Positions 37,372 through 44,956 of a stretch of 50,209 nucleotides of DNA are shown here, one piece after another. Source of the DNA: Bacteroides sp. (lineage in GTDB: Bacteria > Bacteroidota > Bacteroidia > Bacteroidales > Bacteroidaceae); NCBI GenBank assembly GCA_017630035.1, contig JAGBWA010000023.1:1-50209 (forward strand), written 5' to 3'. The position numbers and the translations under genes were made by a program. Below the pieces are notes generated by a model. That model was given only the letters and a program-made list of their open reading frames with translations. It ran no database searches and was not told the origin of the DNA. Numbering within the stretch: the stretch's first letter is position 1; every line of letters begins with the position of its first letter.

Positions 37372-37875
37372 TTATTTGTTCAGCAATTGTTCCGTTACAC
37401 CCTTTGCGGCAGGTATAAAGATGCCGGCAAAGTCTTTCATTGGATAATATAACACCGATTCGTCTTTAATGTTCTTCTCCACAATGCGGTTGTCCGAATC
37501 GATAAACTCGAATACAGACACCAACAAACTGACTAATATCAAGAACTTCAATGCTCCAAGACCGGCACCTAAAAAGCGGTTGAGCCATCCTAACGAAATA
37601 ACCTCCAATGCGCGGGTAAAGATTTCTGCGAATAGCGTAAATAGCAAAGGAACACCAATCCAAATAAGCACAAAAGCTATGATTTGCGCAATAGTAGCCG
37701 ATTCGGTAATCTTGCTAATGTATTGCTCGGCAACCATGCTATAAAGTGCCTTAGCGGCCAACAAACCAACAATGATACCCAGCAATGTAGCCAATTGCTT
37801 GATAAAGCCTTTCATAAATCCACTTACAGCACCCCACACAAAGAATGCTATAATTACGATATCCAATATTGCCAT
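37372..37875 (-). CDS. CvpA family membrane protein
   Basis: From [19 protein letters not shown] the protein has 167 residues and about four membrane segments: roughly 3-20, 28-45, 63-82 ([17 protein letters not shown]) and 104-122 ([16 protein letters not shown]). This matches the CvpA/colicin V production family of inner-membrane proteins, whose function is unclear. The open frame continues upstream to 37941 into the octad repeat region; the ATG at 37875 fits the family start. It lies between infB and sufB. Confidence 0.85.
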   Translation of the reverse strand: MAILDIVIIAFFVWGAVSGFMKGFIKQLATLLGIIVGLLAAKALYSMVAEQYISKITESATIAQIIAFVLIWIGVPLLFTLFAEIFTRALEVISLGWLNRFLGAGLGALKFLILVSLLVSVFEFIDSDNRIVEKNIKDESVLYYPMKDFAGIFIPAAKGVTEQLLNK

Positions 37876-37890
37876 GATATGTCTATTAAT

Positions 37891-37969
37891 CAATGTGCCA
37901 ATGCGACAATGCAGCAATGGATTTGAATCCGATTGATACATTGACTAATTGGCACACTGACACATTATA
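37891..37969 (-). repeat. Octad repeat array forming an inverted repeat between infB and cvpA
   Basis: Four 8-mers starting CAATG (37891-37922) and, on the other side of a short spacer, four 8-mers of the complementary type (37938-37969, such as ACATTGAC). The arms 37891-37911 and 37939-37959 are inverted repeats with 17 of 21 positions paired. The second arm overlaps the infB stop codon. Confidence 0.75.
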
Positions 37970-40901
37970 AAGTTGTCTTAACTTCGATTTCTTCGAATGT
38001 TTCGATGATGTCACCAACCTTAATATCATTGCAGCTGGTCAAGCTGATACCGCACTCGAAGTTGGTACCCACTTCTTTTACATCGTCCTTGAAACGCTTC
38101 AATGCATTGATATTTCCGGTAAACACCACAATACCATCGCGGATAAGACGAGCTCTGTCGCTTCGTTTCACCTTTCCAGTCTTCACCATCGCACCGGCCA
38201 CTTGACCTACCTTGCTGATGTTGAACACTTCGCGCACTTCGATTGTAGCGGTCACTTGTTCCTTCAATGTTGGTGCAAGCATACCTTCCATTGCCGCTTT
38301 CACCTCTTCGATAGCATCGTAGATTACCGAATACTTGCGGATATCCACACCCTCTTGTTCGGCCAACTTCGAAGCCGATGCAGAAGGACGTACTTGGAAG
38401 CCAACAATGATAGCATCGGATGCGGCCGCCAACGAAACGTCTGATTCTGAGATTTGTCCAACGCCCTTGTGGATAACATTCACTTGGATTTGCTCGGTAG
38501 AAAGCTTGATGAGCGAGTCGCTAAGTGCTTCTACAGAACCATCCACGTCACCCTTCACAATGATGTTCAGTTCGTGGAAGTCACCCAAAGCCAAACGACG
38601 GCCCACTTCATCGAGTGTCAACATCTTTTGTGTACGCAAGCCTTGTTCGCGTTGCAATTGTTCGCGTTTGTTAGCCACTTCGCGTGCTTCTTGGTCGGTA
38701 TCGAATACGTGGAATGTATCACCAGCAGCAGGAGCACCATTCAAACCGAGAATCAATGCAGGAGTAGCAGGGCCAGCCTCGGTCATACGTTGGTTACGTT
38801 CGTTGAACATTGCCTTTACGCGACCATAGTGTGTACCAGCTAATACAATATCACCCACTTTCAATGTACCATTCGATACGAGTACTGTAGCTACATAGCC
38901 ACGACCCTTATCCAATGACGATTCGATGATTGAACCTGTAGCTTTTCTATCTGGATTAGCTTTCAATTCCAACATTTCGGCTTCGAGCAATACCTTTTCC
39001 ATCAAGTCGTTCACGCCCAAACCTTGCTTAGCAGAGATGTCTTGGCTTTGGTATTTACCACCCCACTCTTCCACAAGGAAATTCATGTTAGCCAACTCTT
39101 CCTTAATCTTATCTGGATTAGCGGCTGGTTTATCTACTTTATTGATAGCAAACACGATAGGTACACCGGCAGCCATAGCATGGTTGATGGCTTCTTTGGT
39201 TTGTGGCATCACGCTATCGTCGGCAGCTACAATAATAATAGCGATGTCGGTTACCTTAGCACCACGAGCACGCATAGCGGTAAATGCTTCGTGACCAGGG
39301 GTATCGAGGAAGGTAATCTTACGTCCATCTTCCAACGAAACGTGGTATGCACCGATGTGCTGAGTAATACCACCGGCTTCACCGGCAATTACGTTAGCCT
39401 TACGGATATAGTCGAGCAACGAAGTCTTACCGTGGTCAACGTGTCCCATTACGGTTACGATTGGTGCACGTGGTTGCAAGTCTTCTTCATTGTCTGCTTC
39501 TTCCACGATAGCTTGCGATACTTCAGCACTTACATATTCTGTTTTGAAACCAAATTCTTCGGCCACCAAGTTGATTGTTTCGGCATCCAAACGTTGGTTG
39601 ATGCTGACCATGATTCCTACGCTCATACAAGTAGCAATAACTTGTGTTACGCTGATATCCATCATGTTGGCCAACTCGTTTGCCGTAACAAACTCGGTAA
39701 GTTTCAAGATTTTGCTTTCTGCCATTTCTTGATCTTCAAGCTCTTGCATGCGGTTGCTTGCCAATTCGCGTTTTTCCTTACGATACTTGGCGCCCTTGTT
39801 CTTACCCTTAGCTGTCAATCGAGCCAAGGTTTCTTTTACTTGCTTTGCAACATCTTCTTCGCTCACTTCTTGCTTGATAGCAGGTTTCTTGAAGCGGTCT
39901 TTATTTTTCTTTCCACCACCTTGAGCAGCAGCTTGTTGTTGCTGTTGTTGTGCATTCTTTTGACGATTCTTATCGCCACCACCTTGATAGGCTTGTGCAT
40001 TGTTGATGTCAACCTTTTCCTTGCCTATGCGTGTGCGTTTCTTTTTATTTCGCTCGCCATCTTTTTCGCCCTTACCGCCTTTGTTTTCTTCGCGGCGGAT
40101 TTCCTTGATGATGGCTTCCTTCATCTGCTTGCGTTGGTCTTGACGTTGTTTGTCTTTCTCTTCGCGCTCTTTACGCTTTTCTTCCTTCGATTTTTTCTTA
40201 GGACGAGTGCTTTGATTCAAAGCAGCGAGGTCAATTTGTCCAACTACATTGATTTTCGAAACAAATTCTGGCTTACGCAATTGGAATACATCTTCTTGTT
40301 CATCATCACTCTCTTCCACCTCTTCCTTCTTTGTTTCTACCGGTTTGCTTTCCACCTTAGGAGCTACTGGCTTTGGTTCTTCCTTCACCTCTTCTTTTAC
40401 TACTACTGGTGCAGGTTTCTCTACCGGTTTTTCCTCTTTCTTTGGTTCTTCTACTACCGGAGCAGGTTTTTCCTCCACAACAACAGGTGCCGGAGTTTCT
40501 TCCTTCTTAGGTTCTTCTACTACTTCTGCTTTTGGCGCAGGTTTCTTTCCGAGGTTATCCAAATCAATCTTACCAACGGGCTTGAACTTTGGACGCAAAT
40601 CTTCGGTAACTGTAGCTTTAATAGGTTCTTCCCCCTTTTCTTGTGCAGGTTTTTCAAAACCATCAATGGCTACCGATGACTTATTGCGATCTTTGTTCTG
40701 ACGCTCTTGGATGAATCGTTCGGTCTTCTTCTTCAGGTCTTTATCGGTGCTAAACTCCTTTACCAACAAGTCGTATTGTTCGTCCGAAATCTTGGTGTTA
40801 GGATTAGCCTCTACGGTAAAGCCTTTCTTCTGCAAGAATTCGACAACGGTCGTAATTCCTACATTCAAGTCTCTTGTTATTTTATTTAATCTTATAGACA
40901 C
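37965..40901 (-). CDS. infB: Translation initiation factor IF-2
   Basis: IF-2 is the GTPase that brings initiator tRNA to the ribosome and promotes subunit joining. The 978-residue protein starts with an IF2_N motif ([21 protein letters not shown]). A long low-complexity linker follows (about 80-390: Pro/Glu/Lys/Val repeats such as EEPKKEE and APVVVEE, then a Lys/Arg/Gln-rich part with QQQQQ). Then come the G domain with [14 protein letters not shown] near 485, [14 protein letters not shown] and SAKQG, and the C-terminal domains ending in [14 protein letters not shown] second IF2_N-like segment lies near 400-450. Confidence 0.97.
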   Translation of the reverse strand: MSIRLNKITRDLNVGITTVVEFLQKKGFTVEANPNTKISDEQYDLLVKEFSTDKDLKKKTERFIQERQNKDRNKSSVAIDGFEKPAQEKGEEPIKATVTEDLRPKFKPVGKIDLDNLGKKPAPKAEVVEEPKKEETPAPVVVEEKPAPVVEEPKKEEKPVEKPAPVVVKEEVKEEPKPVAPKVESKPVETKKEEVEESDDEQEDVFQLRKPEFVSKINVVGQIDLAALNQSTRPKKKSKEEKRKEREEKDKQRQDQRKQMKEAIIKEIRREENKGGKGEKDGERNKKKRTRIGKEKVDINNAQAYQGGGDKNRQKNAQQQQQQAAAQGGGKKNKDRFKKPAIKQEVSEEDVAKQVKETLARLTAKGKNKGAKYRKEKRELASNRMQELEDQEMAESKILKLTEFVTANELANMMDISVTQVIATCMSVGIMVSINQRLDAETINLVAEEFGFKTEYVSAEVSQAIVEEADNEEDLQPRAPIVTVMGHVDHGKTSLLDYIRKANVIAGEAGGITQHIGAYHVSLEDGRKITFLDTPGHEAFTAMRARGAKVTDIAIIIVAADDSVMPQTKEAINHAMAAGVPIVFAINKVDKPAANPDKIKEELANMNFLVEEWGGKYQSQDISAKQGLGVNDLMEKVLLEAEMLELKANPDRKATGSIIESSLDKGRGYVATVLVSNGTLKVGDIVLAGTHYGRVKAMFNERNQRMTEAGPATPALILGLNGAPAAGDTFHVFDTDQEAREVANKREQLQREQGLRTQKMLTLDEVGRRLALGDFHELNIIVKGDVDGSVEALSDSLIKLSTEQIQVNVIHKGVGQISESDVSLAAASDAIIVGFQVRPSASASKLAEQEGVDIRKYSVIYDAIEEVKAAMEGMLAPTLKEQVTATIEVREVFNISKVGQVAGAMVKTGKVKRSDRARLIRDGIVVFTGNINALKRFKDDVKEVGTNFECGISLTSCNDIKVGDIIETFEEIEVKTTL

Positions 40902-40911
40902 GCTTCTTTGA

Positions 40912-40939
40912 ATTAAAAATTAAAAATTAAGAATTAAAT
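40912..40939 (-). repeat. Heptad-phased A/T repeat between nusA and infB
   Basis: Four 7-mers on the plus strand starting ATTAA (ATTAAAA twice, ATTAAGA, ATTAAAT) fill most of the 48-base gap between the nusA stop and the infB ATG. Same class as at 31862-31925. Confidence 0.7.
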
Positions 40940-40949
40940 CATAATTCTT

Positions 40950-42206
40950 TTATTCTTCTTCGAACTCTGAACTTAAGATGTTCAATACTTCATCTACGGT
41001 TTCTTCTTCGAGGTCAGTCTTTTCTACGAGCAACTTACGTGGTGCACCAAGAACGGCTTTAGCTGTATCCAATCCGATAGCCTTGATAGCATCGATTACC
41101 CATCCGTCGATTTCATCACGGAATTCATCCAAGTAGATGTCTTCTTCGTCTTGTGCATCGATTTCGCGGAATACGTCGATGGTGTATTCGGTGAGCATAC
41201 TTGCCAATTTGATGTTCAAGCCGCCCTTACCGATAGCCAATGATACTTCTTCGGGACGCAAGTAAACTTCTGCCTTGCGGTTTTCTTCGTCCAAGTTGAT
41301 CGATGATACCTTTGCGGGGCTCAATGCGCGTTGGATAAAGAGTTTGATGTTATTTGTATAGTTGATAACATCGATGTTTTCGTTGCGCAATTCGCGTACA
41401 ATACCATGAATACGGCTACCCTTTACGCCCACACAAGCGCCTACTGGGTCGATGCGGTCATCATAGCTTTCTACGGCAATCTTGGCGCGTTCGCCTGGGA
41501 TGCGTGCAATCTTCTTGATGGTGATAAGACCGTCGTTGATTTCGGGCACTTCCATTTCGAACAAGCGTTGCAAGAAAACTGGTGATGTACGGCTAAGAAT
41601 AATCTTGGGGTTGTTGTTCTTGTTATCTACGCGGGCAACAACGGCACGTGCCGACTCGCCTTTGCGGTAGAAGTCGCTTGGGATTTGTTCGTTCTTTGGC
41701 AAAAGCAATTCGTTGCCTTCGTCGTCGAGCAGCAACATTTCTTTTTTCCAGATTTGATAAACCTCGGCACTTACAACGGTTCCTACCTTATCAATGTACT
41801 TGTTGTAGAGGCTATCCTTTTCCAATTCCAATATCTTGCTTGCAAGTGTTTGGCGGAGGTTCAAGATGGCACGACGGCCGAAGCTTGCAAAGTTCACTTC
41901 GTCTGTCACTTCTTCGCCCACTTCATAGCTGGCATCGATTCGCAATGCTTCGCTCAAAGCAATTTCTTGATTAGGGTCTTGCAAATCCTCATCGGCCACA
42001 ACCTCGCGGTTACGCCAGATTTCAAAGTCACCTTTGTCGGGGTTTACAATCACGTCATAGTTTTCATCTGTACCGAACATTTTAGCGATTACACTACGGA
42101 ACGACTCTTCGAGTACGCTCACCATCGTTGTGCGGTCGATGTTTTTCAGCTCCTTAAATTCCGAAAAGGTGTCAATCAAGCTGATAGTTTCTTGTTTCTT
42201 AGCCAT
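40950..42206 (-). CDS. nusA: Transcription elongation/termination factor NusA
   Basis: NusA binds RNA polymerase and nascent RNA, slowing elongation and strengthening hairpin pausing and termination. The 418-residue protein has the N-terminal polymerase-binding domain (about 1-130), an S1 domain (around 135-200) and two KH domains (DRIDPVGACVGVKGSRIHGIVREL and LRPEEVSLAIGKGGLNIKLA). It ends in an acidic tail (VDEVLNILSSEFEEE) and lacks the two AR repeats of E. coli NusA, as is usual outside enterobacteria. Four bases separate it from rimP. Confidence 0.96.
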   Translation of the reverse strand: MAKKQETISLIDTFSEFKELKNIDRTTMVSVLEESFRSVIAKMFGTDENYDVIVNPDKGDFEIWRNREVVADEDLQDPNQEIALSEALRIDASYEVGEEVTDEVNFASFGRRAILNLRQTLASKILELEKDSLYNKYIDKVGTVVSAEVYQIWKKEMLLLDDEGNELLLPKNEQIPSDFYRKGESARAVVARVDNKNNNPKIILSRTSPVFLQRLFEMEVPEINDGLITIKKIARIPGERAKIAVESYDDRIDPVGACVGVKGSRIHGIVRELRNENIDVINYTNNIKLFIQRALSPAKVSSINLDEENRKAEVYLRPEEVSLAIGKGGLNIKLASMLTEYTIDVFREIDAQDEEDIYLDEFRDEIDGWVIDAIKAIGLDTAKAVLGAPRKLLVEKTDLEEETVDEVLNILSSEFEEE

Positions 42207-42210
42207 AGTC

Positions 42211-42678
42211 TTATTTAAAACTGATTAAGTATTTAGTATATTTTATTTCATCGTAACCGAAGCTCAGGTCTTCGTCCACCATTTTGGGGCGTTTTTCACC
42301 TTCCAGCTTCACTTTCTTTTGGATAGTCAGTACGAAGTGTTGTTCGTCGGCCTCCTTCAGCACACCGGCCAGTTTCTTGCCTTCCTTTGTCAGCACTTCC
42401 ACCTCTTCGCCCACATAGTTTAGGTATTGTTGCAACACTTTGAATGGTTGCCCGATACCTGCCGAGCCTACTTCGAGTTCATAATCCTCAACGTCGCGGC
42501 TGATGCGCGATTCGATGAATCGGCTCAGCTCTACGCAATCTTCAATCCAAACTCCTTCCTTGTGGTCAATTTCCACCGCAATTTTGTTGTCGGCTGCTAT
42601 GCTTACCTCTACCAAGAAGTAATCTTTGTCTTGCAACCATTCGTTGACAACTTCACAAACTTTGTTTTTTTCTATCAT
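42211..42678 (-). CDS. rimP: Ribosome maturation factor RimP
   Basis: RimP aids maturation of the 30S subunit. The 155-residue protein shows the N-terminal domain (VEVSIAADNKIAVEIDHKEG, then CVELSRFIESRI) and the family stretch YELEVGSAGIGQPFK, where most bacteria have EVSSPG. A C-terminal Sm-like domain follows. The order rimP-nusA-infB is conserved across bacteria. A consensus promoter and a leader terminator lie directly upstream. Confidence 0.94.
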   Translation of the reverse strand: MIEKNKVCEVVNEWLQDKDYFLVEVSIAADNKIAVEIDHKEGVWIEDCVELSRFIESRISRDVEDYELEVGSAGIGQPFKVLQQYLNYVGEEVEVLTKEGKKLAGVLKEADEQHFVLTIQKKVKLEGEKRPKMVDEDLSFGYDEIKYTKYLISFK

Positions 42679-42695
42679 AGATAAGTTATGGGAAT

Positions 42696-42724
42696 AAAAA
42701 AGAGGAGCTTAATCGCCCCTCCTC
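42696..42724 (-). terminator. Leader terminator (candidate attenuator) before rimP
   Basis: On the minus strand GAGGAG (42724-42719) pairs with CTCCTC (42707-42702) and is followed by six Ts (42701-42696). It lies after the consensus promoter at 42742-42772 and 17 bases before the rimP ATG, so transcripts meet it about 10 to 35 bases after initiation. No gene upstream on this strand needs a terminator here. Confidence 0.7.
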
Positions 42725-42741
42725 ATTCATCATTTCGTCGG

Positions 42742-42772
42742 CAAAGATATAAATAATCTGTTCGACTACAAA
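42742..42772 (-). promoter_or_regulatory. Promoter of rimP-nusA-infB (TTTG-N19-TATCTTTG)
   Basis: On the minus strand TTTG (42772-42769), 19 bases, then TATCTTTG (42749-42742): a full consensus match, about 64 bases from the rimP ATG. It is the only clear promoter seen for the run down to sufS and rnhB. Confidence 0.85.
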
Positions 42773-42879
42773 ATATTAAGGAAAAAAAGTGCAAGTGCAC
42801 GATATTTTACCTCAAAATAGGCTACACATTATTATATATAAAGCACCTCGCATGTAAAGACTTTTTAAGAAGCGGAAAA

Positions 42880-42957
42880 TTTACCCTTAACACAAAATTA
42901 TTTTTCCCTACTGGGAAAATATTTTTTGCCTACTGGGTAGGTATAGCTACCCAACTG
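42880..42957. repeat. Half copy of the dispersed repeat plus a local hairpin
   Basis: Bases 42878-42921 align without gaps to the reverse complement of the A/T-rich half of the repeat at 25370 (about 34 of 44 identical by eye), including TTTCCC-TACT-GGGAAA. The CACCGAA hairpin module is missing; in its place TGGGTAG (42934-42940) pairs with CTACCCA (42947-42953). It lies between divergent rimP and the small lipoprotein gene. The stretch 42773-42877 shows nothing I can name. Confidence 0.5.
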
Positions 42958-43018
42958 GAAAAATTCTATTAGAGCCTTTCTAAAAGGACAAGAAATGTAA
43001 AATCATTTCAATAAGCGT

Positions 43019-43058
43019 TTTGAGCAACAAACTATTTTCCCTATCTTTGTTGCTCAAA
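43019..43058 (+). promoter_or_regulatory. Promoter spanned by a perfect 13-bp inverted repeat
   Basis: TTTG (43019-43022), 19 bases, TATCTTTG (43042-43049) is a full consensus promoter. The same bases belong to a perfect inverted repeat: TTTGAGCAACAAA (43019-43031) and TTTGTTGCTCAAA (43046-43058). The -33 box is the start of the left arm, and the last four bases of the -7 box start the right arm. It precedes the small lipoprotein gene at 43104. Confidence 0.75.
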
Positions 43059-43103
43059 TAACAACTTTAACGACACATTGCATATTCCACATCGACAACA
43101 AAA

Positions 43104-43364
43104 ATGAAGAAACTTATTTTTGGATTAGCGACACTTCTGTTCTTAACATCTTGTCAAACAATGAAGGAATTACTCATTGAATCGATTATCGACCCTAAGA
43201 CTGGCACGCAAGTCTTTGTTCGAGAGAACGACTTTGAGCCTTATGGAATAAATGCAAGAGGACTTGTTAAAGCACGGAAAGGCTTGAAAAGGAAGAAATT
43301 ACAAGATGCATTGGATTCATTAGCACGCAAAGAGAATGTAGATATTAACAATGACAAATATTAA
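43104..43364 (+). CDS. Small lipoprotein of unknown function
   Basis: The 86-residue protein has a lipoprotein signal, MKKLIFGLATLLFLTSC, with Cys17 as the acylation site. The mature part is short and charged (ESIIDPKTGTQVFVREND, then ARKGLKRKKLQDALDSLARKE) with no domain I recognise. A good promoter precedes it. A second, apparently broken secreted ORF follows after six bases, so the two probably formed a small operon. The lipobox and promoter make it a real gene; function is unknown. Confidence 0.75.
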   Translation: MKKLIFGLATLLFLTSCQTMKELLIESIIDPKTGTQVFVRENDFEPYGINARGLVKARKGLKRKKLQDALDSLARKENVDINNDKY

Positions 43365-43370
43365 ACGCAA

Positions 43371-43516
43371 ATGACAAAGAGAACAATTATTCTATTAGCA
43401 CTTTTATGTACTACTCTTGGAGCAATAGCTCAAGATAAAGTACGTAATATTTCTGTAGAAGCACTTTCGTGACCAAAGAACAAGCAAAACGTTGGAAAAA
43501 TCGCAAAACGTTTTGA
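43371..43516 (+). pseudogene. Short secreted-protein ORF, probably frameshifted
   Basis: An ATG at 43371 opens a 33-codon frame with a clear signal peptide (TIILLALLCTTLGAIAQ) that stops at 43472 right after ISVEALS. A second frame continues without a gap from 43469 as VTKEQAKRWKNRKTF and ends at 43516. The two parts read as one small secreted basic protein broken by a one-base deletion. A genuine 33-residue precursor peptide is the alternative. The end overlaps the proC promoter and the palindrome CAAAACGTTTTG (43504-43515). Confidence 0.45.
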
Positions 43517-43542
43517 GTAATACCTAAAATACACTACCTTTG
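43512..43542 (+). promoter_or_regulatory. Promoter of proC (TTTG-N19-TACCTTTG)
   Basis: TTTG (43512-43515), 19 bases, TACCTTTG (43535-43542), a full match, 33 bases before the proC ATG. The region 43510-43568 resembles 43017-43075 over its whole length, most strongly from the -7 box onward (TTTGTTGC, then AAATAA and AACTTTA), suggesting the two promoters share an origin. The -33 box overlaps a 12-bp palindrome (43504-43515). Confidence 0.85.
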
Positions 43543-43575
43543 TTGCCAAAATAAGAACTTTAGTGATAATTTGAT

Positions 43576-44349
43576 ATGAAAGTTGCAATTATTGGAGCAG
43601 GAAACATGGGCGGTGCCATTGCTTTGGGAATGGCTAAAGGCACAATCGTAGCCGCCAACGAGATTTTTGTAGCCGACCCTTCACAAGCCAATTTGGACAA
43701 ATTGAAGCAACAAGTACCCACCATTAACACATTGGCCAGCAATGCCGAATCCGTGAAGGATGCCGACATTGTAATCTTGGCCGTAAAGCCTTGGTTGGTA
43801 AATGCCGTACTTGAAGCGATAACACTAAACAACAACCAAATGCTGGTTTCCATCGCCGCCGGTGTCAGCATCGAAACACTTCGTTCGTACACCCAAAACG
43901 AAATGCCTATTTTCCGCCTCATCCCCAATACAGCCATCAGCCAAATGGAGAGCATGACGTTCGTCACATCGGGCAATGCTTCACCAGCGCAACAAGAGCT
44001 GATTATGAATATCTTCAACGAAATGGGATTGGCCATGGCGATAACCGAAGACAAAATGGGAGCTGCTACGGCACTCGCCTCGTGCGGCATAGCCTACGCA
44101 CTGAAGTACATCCAAGCCGGTATGCAAGCCGGTATCGAAATGGGTATATACCCCAAGGATGCCATGACCATGGTGGCACAATCCATGAAAGGTGCGGCCG
44201 AATTGATACTGAACAACGACACGCATCCGGCCGTAGAAATAGACAAGGTATGCACTCCTGGAGGTATCACCATCAAAGGTATCAACGAATTGGAACACAA
44301 CGGTTTCTCATCGGCCATCATCAAAGCCATGAAAGCCTCTAACAAATAA
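43576..44349 (+). CDS. proC: Pyrroline-5-carboxylate reductase
   Basis: ProC reduces 1-pyrroline-5-carboxylate to proline with NAD(P)H, the last step of proline synthesis. The 257-residue protein has the dinucleotide-binding start VAIIGAGNMGGAIALGMAKG, ILAVKPWLVN, FRLIPNTAIS and the signature near the C-terminus VCTPGGITIKGINELE. Length is close to the family norm. It has its own promoter and is followed by a heptad repeat and the XRE-cupin gene. Confidence 0.96.
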   Translation: MKVAIIGAGNMGGAIALGMAKGTIVAANEIFVADPSQANLDKLKQQVPTINTLASNAESVKDADIVILAVKPWLVNAVLEAITLNNNQMLVSIAAGVSIETLRSYTQNEMPIFRLIPNTAISQMESMTFVTSGNASPAQQELIMNIFNEMGLAMAITEDKMGAATALASCGIAYALKYIQAGMQAGIEMGIYPKDAMTMVAQSMKGAAELILNNDTHPAVEIDKVCTPGGITIKGINELEHNGFSSAIIKAMKASNK

Positions 44350-44377
44350 TTCAGAACTCAAAACTCAGAACTCTATA
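44350..44377 (+). repeat. Heptad-phased repeat between proC and the regulator gene
   Basis: Four 7-mers (TTCAGAA, then CTCAAAA, CTCAGAA and a degenerate unit) occupy 28 of the 30 bases between the proC stop and the next ATG. Same phase pattern as the arrays at 17273, 24739, 31862 and 40912. Confidence 0.7.
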
Positions 44378-44379
44378 CA

Positions 44380-44934
44380 ATGAACGAACAAATCAAACAA
44401 ATAGCCGAACGCCTTCGCGGACTTCGCGATGTGCTCGACCTAACCGCCGCCGATGTAGCTACCGAATGTGGCATCGCATTGGCCGATTATGAAAAAGCCG
44501 AAAGTGGCGAAAGCGATATCTCTGTTAGCATGTTGCAAACCATCGCCCGCCAATATGGCATCGCATTGGACACACTGATGTTTGGCGAAGAGCCCAAGAT
44601 GAGCACTTACTTCCTGACAAGAGCCGGCAAAGGTGTATCGGTAGAACGCACCAAAGCATACAAATACGAATCGTTGGCATCGGGCTTCCGCGATCGCAAA
44701 TCCGACCCATTCGTCGTTACCGTTGAGCCCAAAGGCGAAGATACACCGATGCACTTGAATAGCCATCCGGGACAAGAGTTCAACTACATCCTTGAAGGCC
44801 GCTTGCTACTAAGCATCAACGGCAAAGAATTGATACTGAACCCAGGCGATAGCATCTACTTCGACTCGAACTTGCCACACGGCATGCAAGCCCTCGATGG
44901 CAAACCGGTACGATTTGTAGCAACCATCATGTAA
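44380..44934 (+). CDS. XRE-family transcriptional regulator with cupin domain
   Basis: The 184-residue protein has an N-terminal helix-turn-helix (about 5-65: LRGLRDVLDLTAADVATECG) and a C-terminal cupin barrel (about 105-184: HPGQEFNYILEGRLLLSING and LNPGDSIYFDSNLPHGM). The cupin retains HxxxE-type residues (NSHPGQEF) and a later His, so it may bind a small effector or metal. XRE-cupin regulators commonly control the gene beside them; here an acyl-CoA ligase gene begins 22 bases downstream, so control of that ligase in response to a carboxylate is a reasonable inference. Confidence 0.9.
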   Translation: MNEQIKQIAERLRGLRDVLDLTAADVATECGIALADYEKAESGESDISVSMLQTIARQYGIALDTLMFGEEPKMSTYFLTRAGKGVSVERTKAYKYESLASGFRDRKSDPFVVTVEPKGEDTPMHLNSHPGQEFNYILEGRLLLSINGKELILNPGDSIYFDSNLPHGMQALDGKPVRFVATIM

Positions 44935-44956
44935 ACCACCAGAAACAACCGAAACA

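Noticed and set aside
39024-40679. A 551-codon open frame on the plus strand
   Set aside because: It is exactly antisense to infB. The product is a run of F, L and C residues mirroring the Lys/Glu-rich IF-2 linker, with no start context, and is a codon-bias shadow.
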